37,407 nt of DNA from Clostridia bacterium. GTDB lineage: Bacteria > Bacillota > Clostridia > Oscillospirales > Acutalibacteraceae. The notes beneath the pieces were generated by a model. The model was not told where the DNA came from, did not search any database, and saw only the letters and a list, made by a program, of their open reading frames with translations. Positions 23,535 to 31,131 of this stretch are shown here, in pieces. A program made the translations under genes and the position numbers. Positions within the stretch are counted from its first letter, which is position 1. Each line of letters starts with the position of its first letter. Where the stretch lies: NCBI GenBank assembly GCA_017544665.1, contig JAFYDS010000194.1:1-37407 (forward strand). The letters run 5' to 3'.

Positions 23535-24725
23535 ATGAAACTGCCATTCCGACTCAAACAAAACACCGAACAGGGCGAGAAGCGCAACTACACTTCTCTG
23601 GTCTGTCTTGTGATCTGCGTCGCTTTCGCGGCGTTTTTGGCGCTGCACACGCTGCTGTTTCTGGTCGTTCCCGACCGCGCGATGTCGGAAAACGAGAACC
23701 GCACATTGCAGCAAAAGCCGAAGCTGACCCTTTCCGCGATTGCGGACGGCAGCTATATGAAACAGTATGAGACCTATCTGACCGACCAGTTCCCGAACCG
23801 CGACGGGCTGATCTCGTTCCATTCGTTCTTCTCTTCCCTCCTCGGGCACCGCGAACAAAACGGCGTCTATCTCGGCAAGCGCGGCTTCCTGTTTGAAGCG
23901 CAGACCCCGCTCGACGAAGAGAGACTTCAGAAAACGACCGACGCGATCAACGCTTTGATGGCGCAGGAAAAGCACGCGCAGTGCGCCATGATCCTCGCGC
24001 CGAACAGCACCTATGTGCTCAAGAAGTATCTCCCCTACGGGCTGAAGATGGACGACCAGAAGGCGCAGCTCACAACAGTCAAGAACGCGCTCCAGGGCGA
24101 AAAGTTCAGCTGGGTCAGCGTCCTCAAGAGCTACGAGAAGGTCGAGGACCCGACGACGCTGTATTACCACACCGACCACCACTGGACGACCCGGGCGGCG
24201 CTGCGCGCGTTTTTGTCGCTCAGCAGCAAGTGGAACCTCGGCGCGAAAGAGAAGAGCTTCAACATCGAGGCGGTCTCGAAGAAGTTTTCCGGCGTTCTTG
24301 CCGCGTCCTACGGCGAACGCAAGATCAAGGACGTGCTGGAGATCTGCGCCCCGAAGAAGAGCGAGGGCACCTATACGGTCAGCTATGAGTCGCAGTCAAG
24401 AGTGACCGCGAGCGTGTTCGACACGGAAAAACTCGACCAGCGCAACCAGTATGAGGTCTTCCTCGGCGGCAACTACGACAAGGTCGTCATCCAGACGCTC
24501 GCCGAGACCGAGGACACGCTGCTGCTGTTCAAGGACTCCTTCGCGAACTGCCTGATTCCGATGCTGACGCCCTATTTCACGAAGATCGTTATCATCGACC
24601 CCCGCTATTTCAGCGACTCGCTGCAGGACATCGTTGACGACAACGAGTTCACACATATTCTGTTCGTCTATAACCTCAACACGTTCTTGGCGGACAAGTC
24701 GTTGGCGGGCGTTCTTGCAAGCTGA
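23535..24725 (+). CDS. DHHW family protein (AlgJ/AlgX-like acyl-transfer partner)
   Basis: The 396-residue protein has an N-terminal membrane helix (about 21-46) and an extracellular SGNH-like domain. The family signature D214-H-H-W217 follows YYHT and corresponds to the Asp-His pair of AlgJ and AlgX. A C-terminal FKDSFANCL supplies the Ser-containing block. In alginate systems these proteins take the acetyl group from the MBOAT protein and place it on the polymer. The gene starts 12 bases after the MBOAT stop and is followed by a terminator at 24801, so it closes the cassette. Confidence 0.9.
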   Translation: MKLPFRLKQNTEQGEKRNYTSLVCLVICVAFAAFLALHTLLFLVVPDRAMSENENRTLQQKPKLTLSAIADGSYMKQYETYLTDQFPNRDGLISFHSFFSSLLGHREQNGVYLGKRGFLFEAQTPLDEERLQKTTDAINALMAQEKHAQCAMILAPNSTYVLKKYLPYGLKMDDQKAQLTTVKNALQGEKFSWVSVLKSYEKVEDPTTLYYHTDHHWTTRAALRAFLSLSSKWNLGAKEKSFNIEAVSKKFSGVLAASYGERKIKDVLEICAPKKSEGTYTVSYESQSRVTASVFDTEKLDQRNQYEVFLGGNYDKVVIQTLAETEDTLLLFKDSFANCLIPMLTPYFTKIVIIDPRYFSDSLQDIVDDNEFTHILFVYNLNTFLADKSLAGVLAS

Positions 24726-24738
24726 AGCGCCTGCGGCG

Positions 24739-24773
24739 CAGTTGTCAGTGCGCAGTGCACAGTTGGCAGTAGT
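24739..24773. repeat. Heptanucleotide tandem array (CAGTKNN)
   Basis: Five units with an exact period of seven: CAGTTGT, CAGTGCG, CAGTGCA, CAGTTGG, CAGTAGT. Nineteen bases (24746-24764) recur unchanged at 35556-35574, and fifteen (24746-24760) recur inverted at 24905-24919. Confidence 0.8.
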
Positions 24774-24800
24774 CTTTTCTAAAACTCTAATTCAGTAAAT

Positions 24801-24836
24801 AAACCGTCTTTCTCAAAGAAGGACGGTTTTTCTTTT
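24801..24836 (+). terminator. Intrinsic terminator of the acyl-transfer cassette
   Basis: AAACCGTCTTTCT, loop CAA, and AGAAGGACGGTTT pair over 13 positions with one G-U, followed by TTCTTTTT. Confidence 0.85.
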
Positions 24837-24904
24837 TGATGAAGTATTACATCCATGCTGCGCGGGAGAGCGGTTCCCGCTGTCTCCATGTCAGGCGCGC
24901 CTCT

Positions 24905-24963
24905 GTGCACTGCGCACTGTGCACTGTGCACTTCTTATCTTCTTGCCCTCTTGCCATCTTGCT
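24905..24963. repeat. Heptanucleotide array followed by octad-like CTTGCC repeats
   Basis: GTGCACT, GCGCACT, GTGCACT, GTGCACT at 24905-24932 have period seven. They are the complement of the units at 24739. TCTTGCC-type words continue with period about eight to 24963. The tail of this array contains the -35 of the sigma-factor promoter. With the array at 24739 and the terminator at 24801, this accounts for most of the 335-base gap before the sigma-factor gene. Confidence 0.75.
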
Positions 24964-24980
24964 TTCTTTTATGCTATACT
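24951..24980 (+). promoter_or_regulatory. Promoter of the ECF sigma operon
   Basis: TTGCCA (24951-24956), an 18-base spacer and TATACT (24975-24980). The -35 lies inside the repeat tail. It looks sigma-A dependent; no second promoter of an ECF type is obvious. Confidence 0.55.
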
Positions 24981-25060
24981 GTTCTCACGAAAAAAACTTC
25001 CAAAGTGATGCAACACTTTGCGCCATTTTGCCGTCTAATCGAATGAACGGATGTGATCAC

Positions 25061-25597
25061 ATGAAACCGGAAAACCTCAAAACGCTTGTGTGTGCCGCGC
25101 AGGCGGGCGACGTGGACGCGTTCGGAGACCTCTATGCCGCGCTGCGGCAGGACCTCTTCCGCTTTGCGTACTATCAGCTTTCGTCGCCGCACCGCGCGGA
25201 GGACGCCGTCAGCGACTGTGTGCTGCGGGCGTTCCAGAATATCACAAAACTCAAAAAAGCCCAAAGTGTGCGCAGTTGGTTTTGCTCGATATTGCTCAAC
25301 TGCTGCCGTGAACAGCAGCGGGAAAAGGCGATCGCGGCAAAGCAGGTCGATCTCGACGAGTGCTGCAGTCTGCTGGCGACGGAAAGAGACTATGCGTCCC
25401 ACGCCGCACTGCACGCGGCGCTGCGGCAGCTGCCGGACGACGACCGCGAACTGCTGCTGTTGTCGGTGCTCTTCGGCTATGACAGCAAAGAGCTCGCCGA
25501 TTTGCTAAACAGCAAGAGCGGCACGATCCGCTCGCGCCTGTCGCGCATCAAAGCGACCCTGCGCGCCATGCTTTCGGAAGGAGACGAACCCCAATGA
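25061..25597 (+). CDS. ECF-type sigma-70 family RNA polymerase sigma factor
   Basis: The 178-residue protein has region 2 (about 14-85: DAFGDLYAALRQDLFRFAYYQL, then AEDAVSDCVLRAF for the -10-binding helix) and region 4 (about 120-175: ALRQLPDDDRELLLLSVLFGYDSKELA with the helix-turn-helix SGTIRSRLSRIK). Regions 1 and 3 are missing, as in all ECF factors. The ATG at 25061 is preceded by a modest GGATGTG; an ATG six codons earlier has no better ribosome site. Its stop overlaps the next ATG (ATGA), so it is coupled to the membrane propeller protein, the expected place for an anti-sigma factor. Confidence 0.87.
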   Translation: MKPENLKTLVCAAQAGDVDAFGDLYAALRQDLFRFAYYQLSSPHRAEDAVSDCVLRAFQNITKLKKAQSVRSWFCSILLNCCREQQREKAIAAKQVDLDECCSLLATERDYASHAALHAALRQLPDDDRELLLLSVLFGYDSKELADLLNSKSGTIRSRLSRIKATLRAMLSEGDEPQ

Positions 25598-27777
25598 AAC
25601 ACGATAACCATTCAGATCAGGATATGAAAGCCCTCTTTGACGCGGAGCTGAAGCTGCCCGAAAGCCTTTCTGTTGACGCCGTCAAAGAAACGCTGCGTGA
25701 ATCGAACGTCAAACCATTCAAAAAGAAGACCCACCTCGTGCCGAAGCTGGTCGCCGCAGCCGCGGCTGTCGCGATCCTCGTCACCAGCCTTTCGATGATT
25801 CCGTGGCACAGCCGTGTCACGACCGTCCCCGTGGCGGACCCGACCGAAACCGCAGCCGACACGCAAAGCGCGCCCAAGCCGATCCAGACGATCCAGGCGC
25901 CGGTGCTCTCGCGCTTTGAGACCGAGGCGGACCTGCAGGCGTATTTCAAAAACCTCTATCAGGACGAAACCAGCATCCGCCGCAAGGGTATCTTCTATGG
26001 CGGCGCGAAAACCGCGGACGCGGCAGGCTATGAGATGGACACGGCGCAAGATTTCGCCTATAACGAGGTCGGGCAGGTGATGCCGAACGCGGAAGAAAAC
26101 GCGAGCAGCGTCACGGCGGCGAATCCGGAAACCGCTTCCAACGCCTACGGCCAGACCAACACACGCACCGAAAGCGTCGACGAAGCCGACATTCTCAAGA
26201 ACGACGGCCGCTATCTCTATATCGCGAACGGAAACGCGATCGCGATCGTCGATACAACGACGATGAAAAAAGTCGGCGAGATCGCGCCCGCGGCAAAAGA
26301 AAGCGACAGCACCTACCGTTTTCAGGAGCTGTATGTGCAGGGCAATTACGCCGTCGTTACCGCGTTGGAAACGACGTTCCCGGAGGGGCGCTACACAAAG
26401 AAGGGCGGCTATTATTACGACGGGCTCGGCATGACGCTGCGCAATACCACCCAGTTTGTCTATGACATCAGCGACCGCGCAAAGCCGGTTCCGGTGCGCG
26501 AGATGAAGCAAAGCGGCAACCTGCTGCAGACACGGATGATCGGCTCGGTCCTCTACACCGTGACGGAATATGATGTGGACGTTTACAGCAAAGAGGCGGT
26601 CGAAAAGAACTACGCGCCCGCCGTGGACGGCAAGACGCTGACCAACGAAGACATTCTGATTCGCAACAAGGACGCGGAGGACACCGCCTACCTCGTGCTT
26701 TCCGCGTTCGATATTACAAAGAAGGACGCCGAAGCGACCCGCCTTTCCATGCTCGGCTACAGCGACAAGCTGTACTGCTCGAACGACACGCTCTATCTGC
26801 TTTCGACCGACTGGCGCATCGACGACGACAACAGCAGAAGCCGCACAAACATCTACGCCTTCGGACTGGACGGCACGACCGTCACGCTAAAAGCGACCGG
26901 CGCGGTCCCCGGCGAGATCGGCGACGATTACGCGATCGACCAAAGCGGCGGCTATCTGCGGATCACAACGACCGACTACAACTACAGCAAGGACCTTGAC
27001 GTCAGCGCGCTCTATGTGCTCAACAGCAAGCTGGAGATCGTCGGCAAGCTCGAAAACTTCGCCCACGACGAGCAGGTCAAGAGCACCCGCTTTCTCGGCA
27101 AGCTCGCCTATGTGGTGACCTTCCGCAACACTGATCCGCTGTTTGCGATCGACCTGAGCGACCCGGCGAACCCGACGATCCTCGGCAAGGTCAAGCTGCC
27201 CGGCTTCTCAGCCTATCTCCACCCGCTGAGCGACACGCTGCTGCTCGGCGTCGGCTACAACGGCGACGACCAGAACGCCGACTACGACAGCGTCAAGCTC
27301 TCGCTGTTCGATATCAGCGACCCGACAAGGCCGCAGGAGGTCGATACCCGCGTGATCAAGCAGGCGGGCACGGACGTCACCTATGAACCCAAAGCCTTTG
27401 TCTTCGACAACGCGCGAAATGCGTTTGGCATTCCCGTGACCTATTCCGTTTACGACAAGAGCGGCAGCTATGTCGGCACGACCTACGTTTTCAAATGGTA
27501 CACCGTGCAGGACGGCAAATTCGTCAACGAACAGGCGTTCAAGCACGGAACAGAAGGCGCACGCTACGGCTATTATTACGGCAATCTCTTCCGCGGGACG
27601 TTCATCGGCGATATGGTTTACACCGTCAGCGACACCGAGGTCAAGGAGTTCTCGATGGCGGACGAAGCGCTGCTGCGCACGGTGCAGTACAGCGAACGCG
27701 AAGACGTCCCCGACGTCACGGTCGTGGATTACGGCGACGACATGGTCTATTACGGCGCGTTTGTGACAGAGGGGTAA
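25594..27777 (+). CDS. One-pass membrane protein with extracellular beta-propeller; candidate anti-sigma factor
   Basis: The 727-residue protein has a cytosolic N-terminus of about 48 residues (MKALFDAELKLPESLS, helical and charged), one membrane helix (about 51-70) and a long outer part. From about residue 180 (ESVDEADILKNDGRYLYIAN) to 650 it follows the secreted C-terminal beta-propeller family distantly related to WD40 (PF09826-like), with repeated strands such as NGNAIAIVDTTTMKKVGEI and IYAFGLDGTTVTLKATG. Translational coupling to the ECF sigma gene and the short cytosolic tail suggest that it holds the sigma factor and senses an outside signal. That role is inference; no ASD or zinc-binding HxxxCxxC motif is seen. 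Confidence 0.82.
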   Translation: MKHDNHSDQDMKALFDAELKLPESLSVDAVKETLRESNVKPFKKKTHLVPKLVAAAAAVAILVTSLSMIPWHSRVTTVPVADPTETAADTQSAPKPIQTIQAPVLSRFETEADLQAYFKNLYQDETSIRRKGIFYGGAKTADAAGYEMDTAQDFAYNEVGQVMPNAEENASSVTAANPETASNAYGQTNTRTESVDEADILKNDGRYLYIANGNAIAIVDTTTMKKVGEIAPAAKESDSTYRFQELYVQGNYAVVTALETTFPEGRYTKKGGYYYDGLGMTLRNTTQFVYDISDRAKPVPVREMKQSGNLLQTRMIGSVLYTVTEYDVDVYSKEAVEKNYAPAVDGKTLTNEDILIRNKDAEDTAYLVLSAFDITKKDAEATRLSMLGYSDKLYCSNDTLYLLSTDWRIDDDNSRSRTNIYAFGLDGTTVTLKATGAVPGEIGDDYAIDQSGGYLRITTTDYNYSKDLDVSALYVLNSKLEIVGKLENFAHDEQVKSTRFLGKLAYVVTFRNTDPLFAIDLSDPANPTILGKVKLPGFSAYLHPLSDTLLLGVGYNGDDQNADYDSVKLSLFDISDPTRPQEVDTRVIKQAGTDVTYEPKAFVFDNARNAFGIPVTYSVYDKSGSYVGTTYVFKWYTVQDGKFVNEQAFKHGTEGARYGYYYGNLFRGTFIGDMVYTVSDTEVKEFSMADEALLRTVQYSEREDVPDVTVVDYGDDMVYYGAFVTEG

Positions 27778-27783
27778 GCAGCC

Positions 27784-28641
27784 ATGAAGAGGATCGCCGC
27801 CCTGCTTCTGAGCGTTTGGTTGCTTCTGCTTTCCGTTCCTTTTGTAGCAGCCGCAAATACAACAGACGATGTGCCGTCTGACGCGGTGCAGTACGCACAA
27901 GATGTACTTTTGGATCGGGTCGCGGATTTGATCGAATCCGGCTTCACTTCTTCTGAACCGGACGCATATCGCTACAGAAATGCGAAGCCGGGCGACACCT
28001 ATCATCTGTCAGGCGGCATAAGACTGTTCACGTTTACGGAAATCGAGCCTGCGGAAGGCGCAAGACCGAACATCGCCGACATCATAAGCCCGACAGAAGG
28101 CTGGCTTTTCACGGTGGATAATACCGCCGGCACGCCTGTGGCGATAATTGAACTCAGCCGCAATGAGGACGGAAGCTTCGGCTTTCAATACGGAGACGAC
28201 GCATATGCGTTTGACAAATGTCTGTGTCTGATGCGCAGCTTGCTGGCGTCCGACAGCGTCAAAGAGGAACCTGTCCTCATCGCTGACCACACATATGCAC
28301 TTTTGGTCAGAGACGCAGCCGGAACGGAACGGATCATGCCGGCGCCGTCACTGGAGTGCGAAGCGGAAGCGGTGCTCGATGTCACGTCGCTGAAGCAGCT
28401 CCCGACAGGGGAGGAGCTGTTGCGGGCGCTGCAAAACAGAAAAAGAGAGACTGACAGTTCACCTGAAATCTTATACGGCGGTTCCGTGTTTCAGGACCTC
28501 GTGATGCATCCCGATGGGAACGATGTACAGACGAATGCTGTTTTCCCGTTGCGCTTGACAGTTTGTGCAGCCGTTTGTGCGGCTGCCGCTGCCGCCGTTG
28601 CAATCTGCGCCGTGTACCGCAAAAAGAAAAAGCGCGCCTGA
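27784..28641 (+). CDS. Secreted protein with C-terminal membrane anchor, unknown function
   Basis: I do not recognise this family. The 285-residue product has a signal peptide (cleavage near AAA at 23) and an outer domain of about 225 residues. A C-terminal membrane helix follows (about 252-279, Ala/Val/Cys rich), then RKKKKRA as a stop-transfer end. There is no LPXTG motif. It begins six bases after the propeller gene stop, with GAGGGG at the end of that gene as ribosome site, and is followed by a terminator. It is therefore the third member of the sigma-factor operon and may be a signal partner or target. Confidence 0.7.
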   Translation: MKRIAALLLSVWLLLLSVPFVAAANTTDDVPSDAVQYAQDVLLDRVADLIESGFTSSEPDAYRYRNAKPGDTYHLSGGIRLFTFTEIEPAEGARPNIADIISPTEGWLFTVDNTAGTPVAIIELSRNEDGSFGFQYGDDAYAFDKCLCLMRSLLASDSVKEEPVLIADHTYALLVRDAAGTERIMPAPSLECEAEAVLDVTSLKQLPTGEELLRALQNRKRETDSSPEILYGGSVFQDLVMHPDGNDVQTNAVFPLRLTVCAAVCAAAAAAVAICAVYRKKKKRA

Positions 28642-28660
28642 CTGGGCGCAAATGAAAAAG

Positions 28661-28685
28661 CTGCGCAAGCACAAGCTTTGCGCAG
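28661..28685. terminator. Bidirectional intrinsic terminator
   Basis: CTGCGCAA and TTGCGCAG pair around a nine-base loop, with AAAAAG before and TTTCTTT after. It separates the convergent sigma operon and thiT. Confidence 0.75.
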
Positions 28686-28710
28686 TTTCTTTATGCATGG
28701 ATATTTCGGA

Positions 28711-29352
28711 TTATTCCGCGTCGGTGTCCTCCGGCGCGGGCGCCGCGTCGTCCGCGGCAATCTGTTTGCTGCGGCGCAGGGAACGGATCCGCTCATAGCG
28801 GAAGTCGAGCAGCGAGCCGAGCACCAGCGCGCCGAGCACGGTGATGATCAACTCCGGCAGCATATAGGAGCCGTTGTAGGTCAGCGAATAGATCGCCACA
28901 GGCGTATCTTCGGCATAGCCGCCCCAGATGGTCACGCCGGAAACGAAGTGGCAGACAAAGCGGATCACGGAAACAAGCGCGCCGCCTGCCGCCAGAGAAA
29001 GCGCCTGGTTTTGGATCGACTTGCGGAAGATACCGCCGAGACCGAGCGCGGAAAAGGCGATGACGTAATCGGCGAAGATCAGGATCAGATAAGCCGCGAT
29101 CCCGGTGACATAGGAAAAGTTTTCCAGCCCGAAGAGCATTTCGATCACGCCCATGGTAAAGCCGGTGAGCAGACCCCATTTGAGACCGTGGCGGTAGCTG
29201 ATGACCACAATGGGCAGCTGCGCAAAGAACGTTACAGAGCCGCCGAAGGGCAGCTTGAACGGCGTGAACTCGTTGAGCACAACGGCCAGCGCGAGCATGA
29301 TGCCGCATTCCGCGAGCTTCTGGATGGAAGAGATTCGTCTGTTTTCTTGCAT
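28711..29352 (-). CDS. thiT: Thiamine transporter substrate-binding subunit ThiT (ECF type)
   Basis: The 213-residue membrane protein has six hydrophobic segments and the ThiT landmarks NEFTPFKLPFGGSVT (27-41), HFVSGVTIWGGYA (135-147) and YNGSYMLPE (159-167), which build the thiamine site. It is the S component of an energy-coupling-factor transporter and needs the shared EcfA/A'/T module, not seen here. The start at 29352 is fixed by AAGGAG. An earlier in-frame ATG at 29385 would fall in the riboswitch terminator and is rejected. Control by the TPP riboswitch upstream confirms the substrate. The C-terminal 20 residues are acidic and probably disordered. Confidence 0.95.
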   Translation of the reverse strand: MQENRRISSIQKLAECGIMLALAVVLNEFTPFKLPFGGSVTFFAQLPIVVISYRHGLKWGLLTGFTMGVIEMLFGLENFSYVTGIAAYLILIFADYVIAFSALGLGGIFRKSIQNQALSLAAGGALVSVIRFVCHFVSGVTIWGGYAEDTPVAIYSLTYNGSYMLPELIITVLGALVLGSLLDFRYERIRSLRRSKQIAADDAAPAPEDTDAE

Positions 29353-29374
29353 AAAGCAACACTCCTTTTTGGGG

Positions 29375-29416
29375 CAAAAAAACAACGCCCCTGATTGTTA
29401 CATCACAAGGCGTTTT
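29375..29416 (-). terminator. Riboswitch-controlled terminator of thiT
   Basis: On the minus strand AACGCC...GGCGTT closes a hairpin (with an inner TTG/CAA pair) followed by GTTTTTTTG. It lies between the TPP aptamer and the thiT ribosome site, so ligand binding should favour this stop. Confidence 0.75.
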
Positions 29417-29421
29417 CAAGC

Positions 29422-29498
29422 TCCCTACGCCGGCATTATCCGGATCAGGTGAAAGGGTTTCACAAATCTAATTGTGATCTCAGCCGTCGGCACCCCTG
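29422..29498 (-). ncRNA. TPP riboswitch aptamer (THI element)
   Basis: The minus strand contains the conserved TPP aptamer pieces in order: GGGGTGC, GGCTGAGATCA, AAACCCTTTCACCTGATC and GGATAATGCCGGCGTAGGGA. The P3 arm is ACAATTAGATTTGT. It sits in the thiT leader upstream of a terminator, so thiamine pyrophosphate should switch transport off. Confidence 0.95.
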
Positions 29499-29510
29499 CG
29501 ATATGGTCAT

Positions 29511-29539
29511 ATTTTAGCACAACGTGATTCGTTTGTCAA
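29511..29539 (-). promoter_or_regulatory. Promoter of the riboswitch-thiT transcript
   Basis: The minus strand has a perfect TTGACA (29539-29534), 17 bases and TAAAAT (29516-29511), placing the start point just before the aptamer. Confidence 0.8.
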
Positions 29540-29549
29540 GTAAAAGCCG

Positions 29550-29576
29550 TTAGTCATTAGTCGTTAGTCGTTAGCC
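29550..29576. repeat. TTAGTCR heptanucleotide array containing the queH stop codon
   Basis: TTAGTCA, TTAGTCG, TTAGTCG, TTAGCC with period seven. The minus-strand TAA at 29573-29571 that ends queH is part of the last unit. Confidence 0.75.
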
Positions 29577-30236
29577 TGCACGGTCGCAGGCGGCCGCGCC
29601 GCTGTCAGGGATCGGTTTGTCCCCTTTTACTGCGCACTGCGCACTGAAAATACAGCCGCAGTAATTCTGACGGTACAGGTTATATTCTTTCGACAGCTCG
29701 ATCGATCGCTTGTAGCCGTCCTTCTTTTTGAAATTCGACGGCAGATGCGGCACGCCGTACACTGCGGCGACTTCCTCGCCGATCCCGTTGAGCTTGTCGG
29801 CGTCCTTGAGCGGACTGATCGACAGCGTCGTGGTGAAATAATCGAAGCCGCCCTTCTTTGCCTCTTTTGCCGCTTCGCGCAGGCGCAGCCGGAAACAGAC
29901 GTCGCAGCGCGCGCCTCCCTCGGGCTCGTTTTCCAGCCCCTGCACGGCGTCAAAGAACGTCTGCGGGTCATAAGTCCCTTCGAGGAACGAGACCGGGTGC
30001 TTCACAGGCAGGGATTCCACCAGCCGCTTCGCCTCCGCGACGCGGTGGTCATACTCCGCCTTTGGGGAGATATTCGGGTTAAAGTAGAACAGCGTGATCG
30101 AAAAATACTGCGACAGATATTCGAGGCAGTAGCTGCTGCACGGGGCGCAGCAGGCATGCAGCAGCAGGCGCGGGACTTCTCCCCTCGCCTGATGGGCTTC
30201 TGTGATCGCGTCGAGTTCCTTTTGATAGTTGCGCAT
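29571..30236 (-). CDS. queH: Epoxyqueuosine reductase QueH
   Basis: The 221-residue protein has the QueH cysteines: C29-C30 in HACCAPCSSY, C111 and C114 in GARCDVCFRLRL, and C193/C195 in NYCGCIFS. It reduces epoxyqueuosine to queuosine in tRNA, the last step of the pathway, using an iron-sulfur cluster. Relatives usually end soon after the YCGC motif. Here the protein runs on for about 24 residues encoded by two heptanucleotide repeat arrays and the DNA between them (SAQCAV is read from ACTGCGC units), and the stop lies in the TTAGTC array. So the tail is probably repeat-derived and dispensable. It starts four bases after the esterase stop, with GAGGT upstream. Confidence 0.93.
   Translation of the reverse strand: MRNYQKELDAITEAHQARGEVPRLLLHACCAPCSSYCLEYLSQYFSITLFYFNPNISPKAEYDHRVAEAKRLVESLPVKHPVSFLEGTYDPQTFFDAVQGLENEPEGGARCDVCFRLRLREAAKEAKKGGFDYFTTTLSISPLKDADKLNGIGEEVAAVYGVPHLPSNFKKKDGYKRSIELSKEYNLYRQNYCGCIFSAQCAVKGDKPIPDSGAAACDRAG
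29629..29646. repeat. ACTGCGC heptanucleotide array inside queH
   Basis: ACTGCGC, ACTGCGC, ACTG with period seven; the complement shares CAGTGCGCAGTGC with the arrays at 24739 and 35551. It encodes residues 198-203 of QueH. Confidence 0.7.
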
Positions 30237-30240
30237 CGTG

Positions 30241-31050
30241 TTACCTCATATACCGGCGCAAAAACGCCGCCGCTCTGTCGATCCAACCGTCGCCGCTCGT
30301 GCCTTTGCCGACGCCGATGCCGTGGCCGCCCGTCGGGTAGAGCGCCGTTTCACACGGCACGCCGACCTCTTTCAGCCTTGCGGCAAGGCGCAGACTGTTG
30401 CTGACCGGGACGGCGTCGTCGTCTTCGCAGTGCATCGTGAACAGCGGCGGGAACGTGCTGTCCGCGATCAGTTCGACCGAGCCTGCCGCGCGGGCGGCGG
30501 GGTCGTCTTTGTCTTCGCCGAGAAACAGCTCGCGCGTGCGTTCGTGCGTCTCGCTGACGAACGAGATTACCGGGTAGCCGAGCACCAGCGCCCGCGGAAC
30601 GATATTACCCTTTTTCGCCGCCGTCGCGCTGTAATAGGCTGCAAGGTGGCCGCCCGCGGAAAAGCCGCACAAAAAGATGTTTTCTTTGTCCAGCTGATAC
30701 GCTTCGGCGTGCAGACGGATCCACTGCATCGCGGCAGCGACGTCGTCCGGCGCGTTGGGGTTCTTCGCGTACTCACAAATCCGGTAACCGAGCAGCAGCA
30801 CATGAAAGCCGCGTTCGTTGAACGCCCGGGCGATATTGTAGCCCTCGTTGATCCAGGACACGAACTCATAGGCGCCGCCCGGACAGCAAAGCATCACCGG
30901 CGCTTTTTCGTCCAGAAAGAACGGGACGACGCGCACCTCACGCTTGGATTTGTCGCGCAGGCGCTCCCCGAATGGATAGAGGTGCAGCAGCGGGTGATCT
31001 TCCCCGCGGCAAAGCTGCTGCAGTTCACGGTATCGCTTGTTGGAAAACAT
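30241..31050 (-). CDS. Alpha/beta hydrolase, BD-FAE / acetyl-xylan-esterase-like
   Basis: The 269-residue cytosolic protein (no signal peptide) has the oxyanion motif CCPGGAYEF (55-63), nucleophile S131 in CGFSAGGH, an acid near D211 in EDDDAVP and H243 in TGGHGIG. This set fits the esterase group that includes acetyl-xylan and feruloyl esterases of gut bacteria (DLH/BD-FAE type). The usual substrates are acylated sugars or short oligosaccharides, so it may trim imported hemicellulose fragments (inference). AAGGAG precedes the ATG. It is co-transcribed with queH, apparently without functional link. Confidence 0.85.
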   Translation of the reverse strand: MFSNKRYRELQQLCRGEDHPLLHLYPFGERLRDKSKREVRVVPFFLDEKAPVMLCCPGGAYEFVSWINEGYNIARAFNERGFHVLLLGYRICEYAKNPNAPDDVAAAMQWIRLHAEAYQLDKENIFLCGFSAGGHLAAYYSATAAKKGNIVPRALVLGYPVISFVSETHERTRELFLGEDKDDPAARAAGSVELIADSTFPPLFTMHCEDDDAVPVSNSLRLAARLKEVGVPCETALYPTGGHGIGVGKGTSGDGWIDRAAAFLRRYMR

Positions 31051-31062
31051 TGCAAAAACTCC

Positions 31063-31091
31063 TTGTTGTTTTTTCTCGTTTATGTTATAAT
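31063..31091 (+). promoter_or_regulatory. Promoter of trmB
   Basis: TTGTTG (31063-31068), 17 bases and TATAAT (31086-31091). GGAGG follows at 31118-31122. No equally clear promoter is seen for the divergent esterase gene. Confidence 0.6.
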
Positions 31092-31131
31092 AGTCAGGTC
31101 TTATTTTTCATTTTTTCGGAGGCGTCAGCTC

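Noticed and set aside
22110..24182. Open frame of 690 codons antisense to the MBOAT and DHHW genes
   Set aside because: It covers two recognised families on the plus strand and has no domain or ribosome site of its own.
24739..24932. Repeat arrays read as a possible CRISPR
   Set aside because: Units are seven bases long with no spacers, and there are no cas genes.
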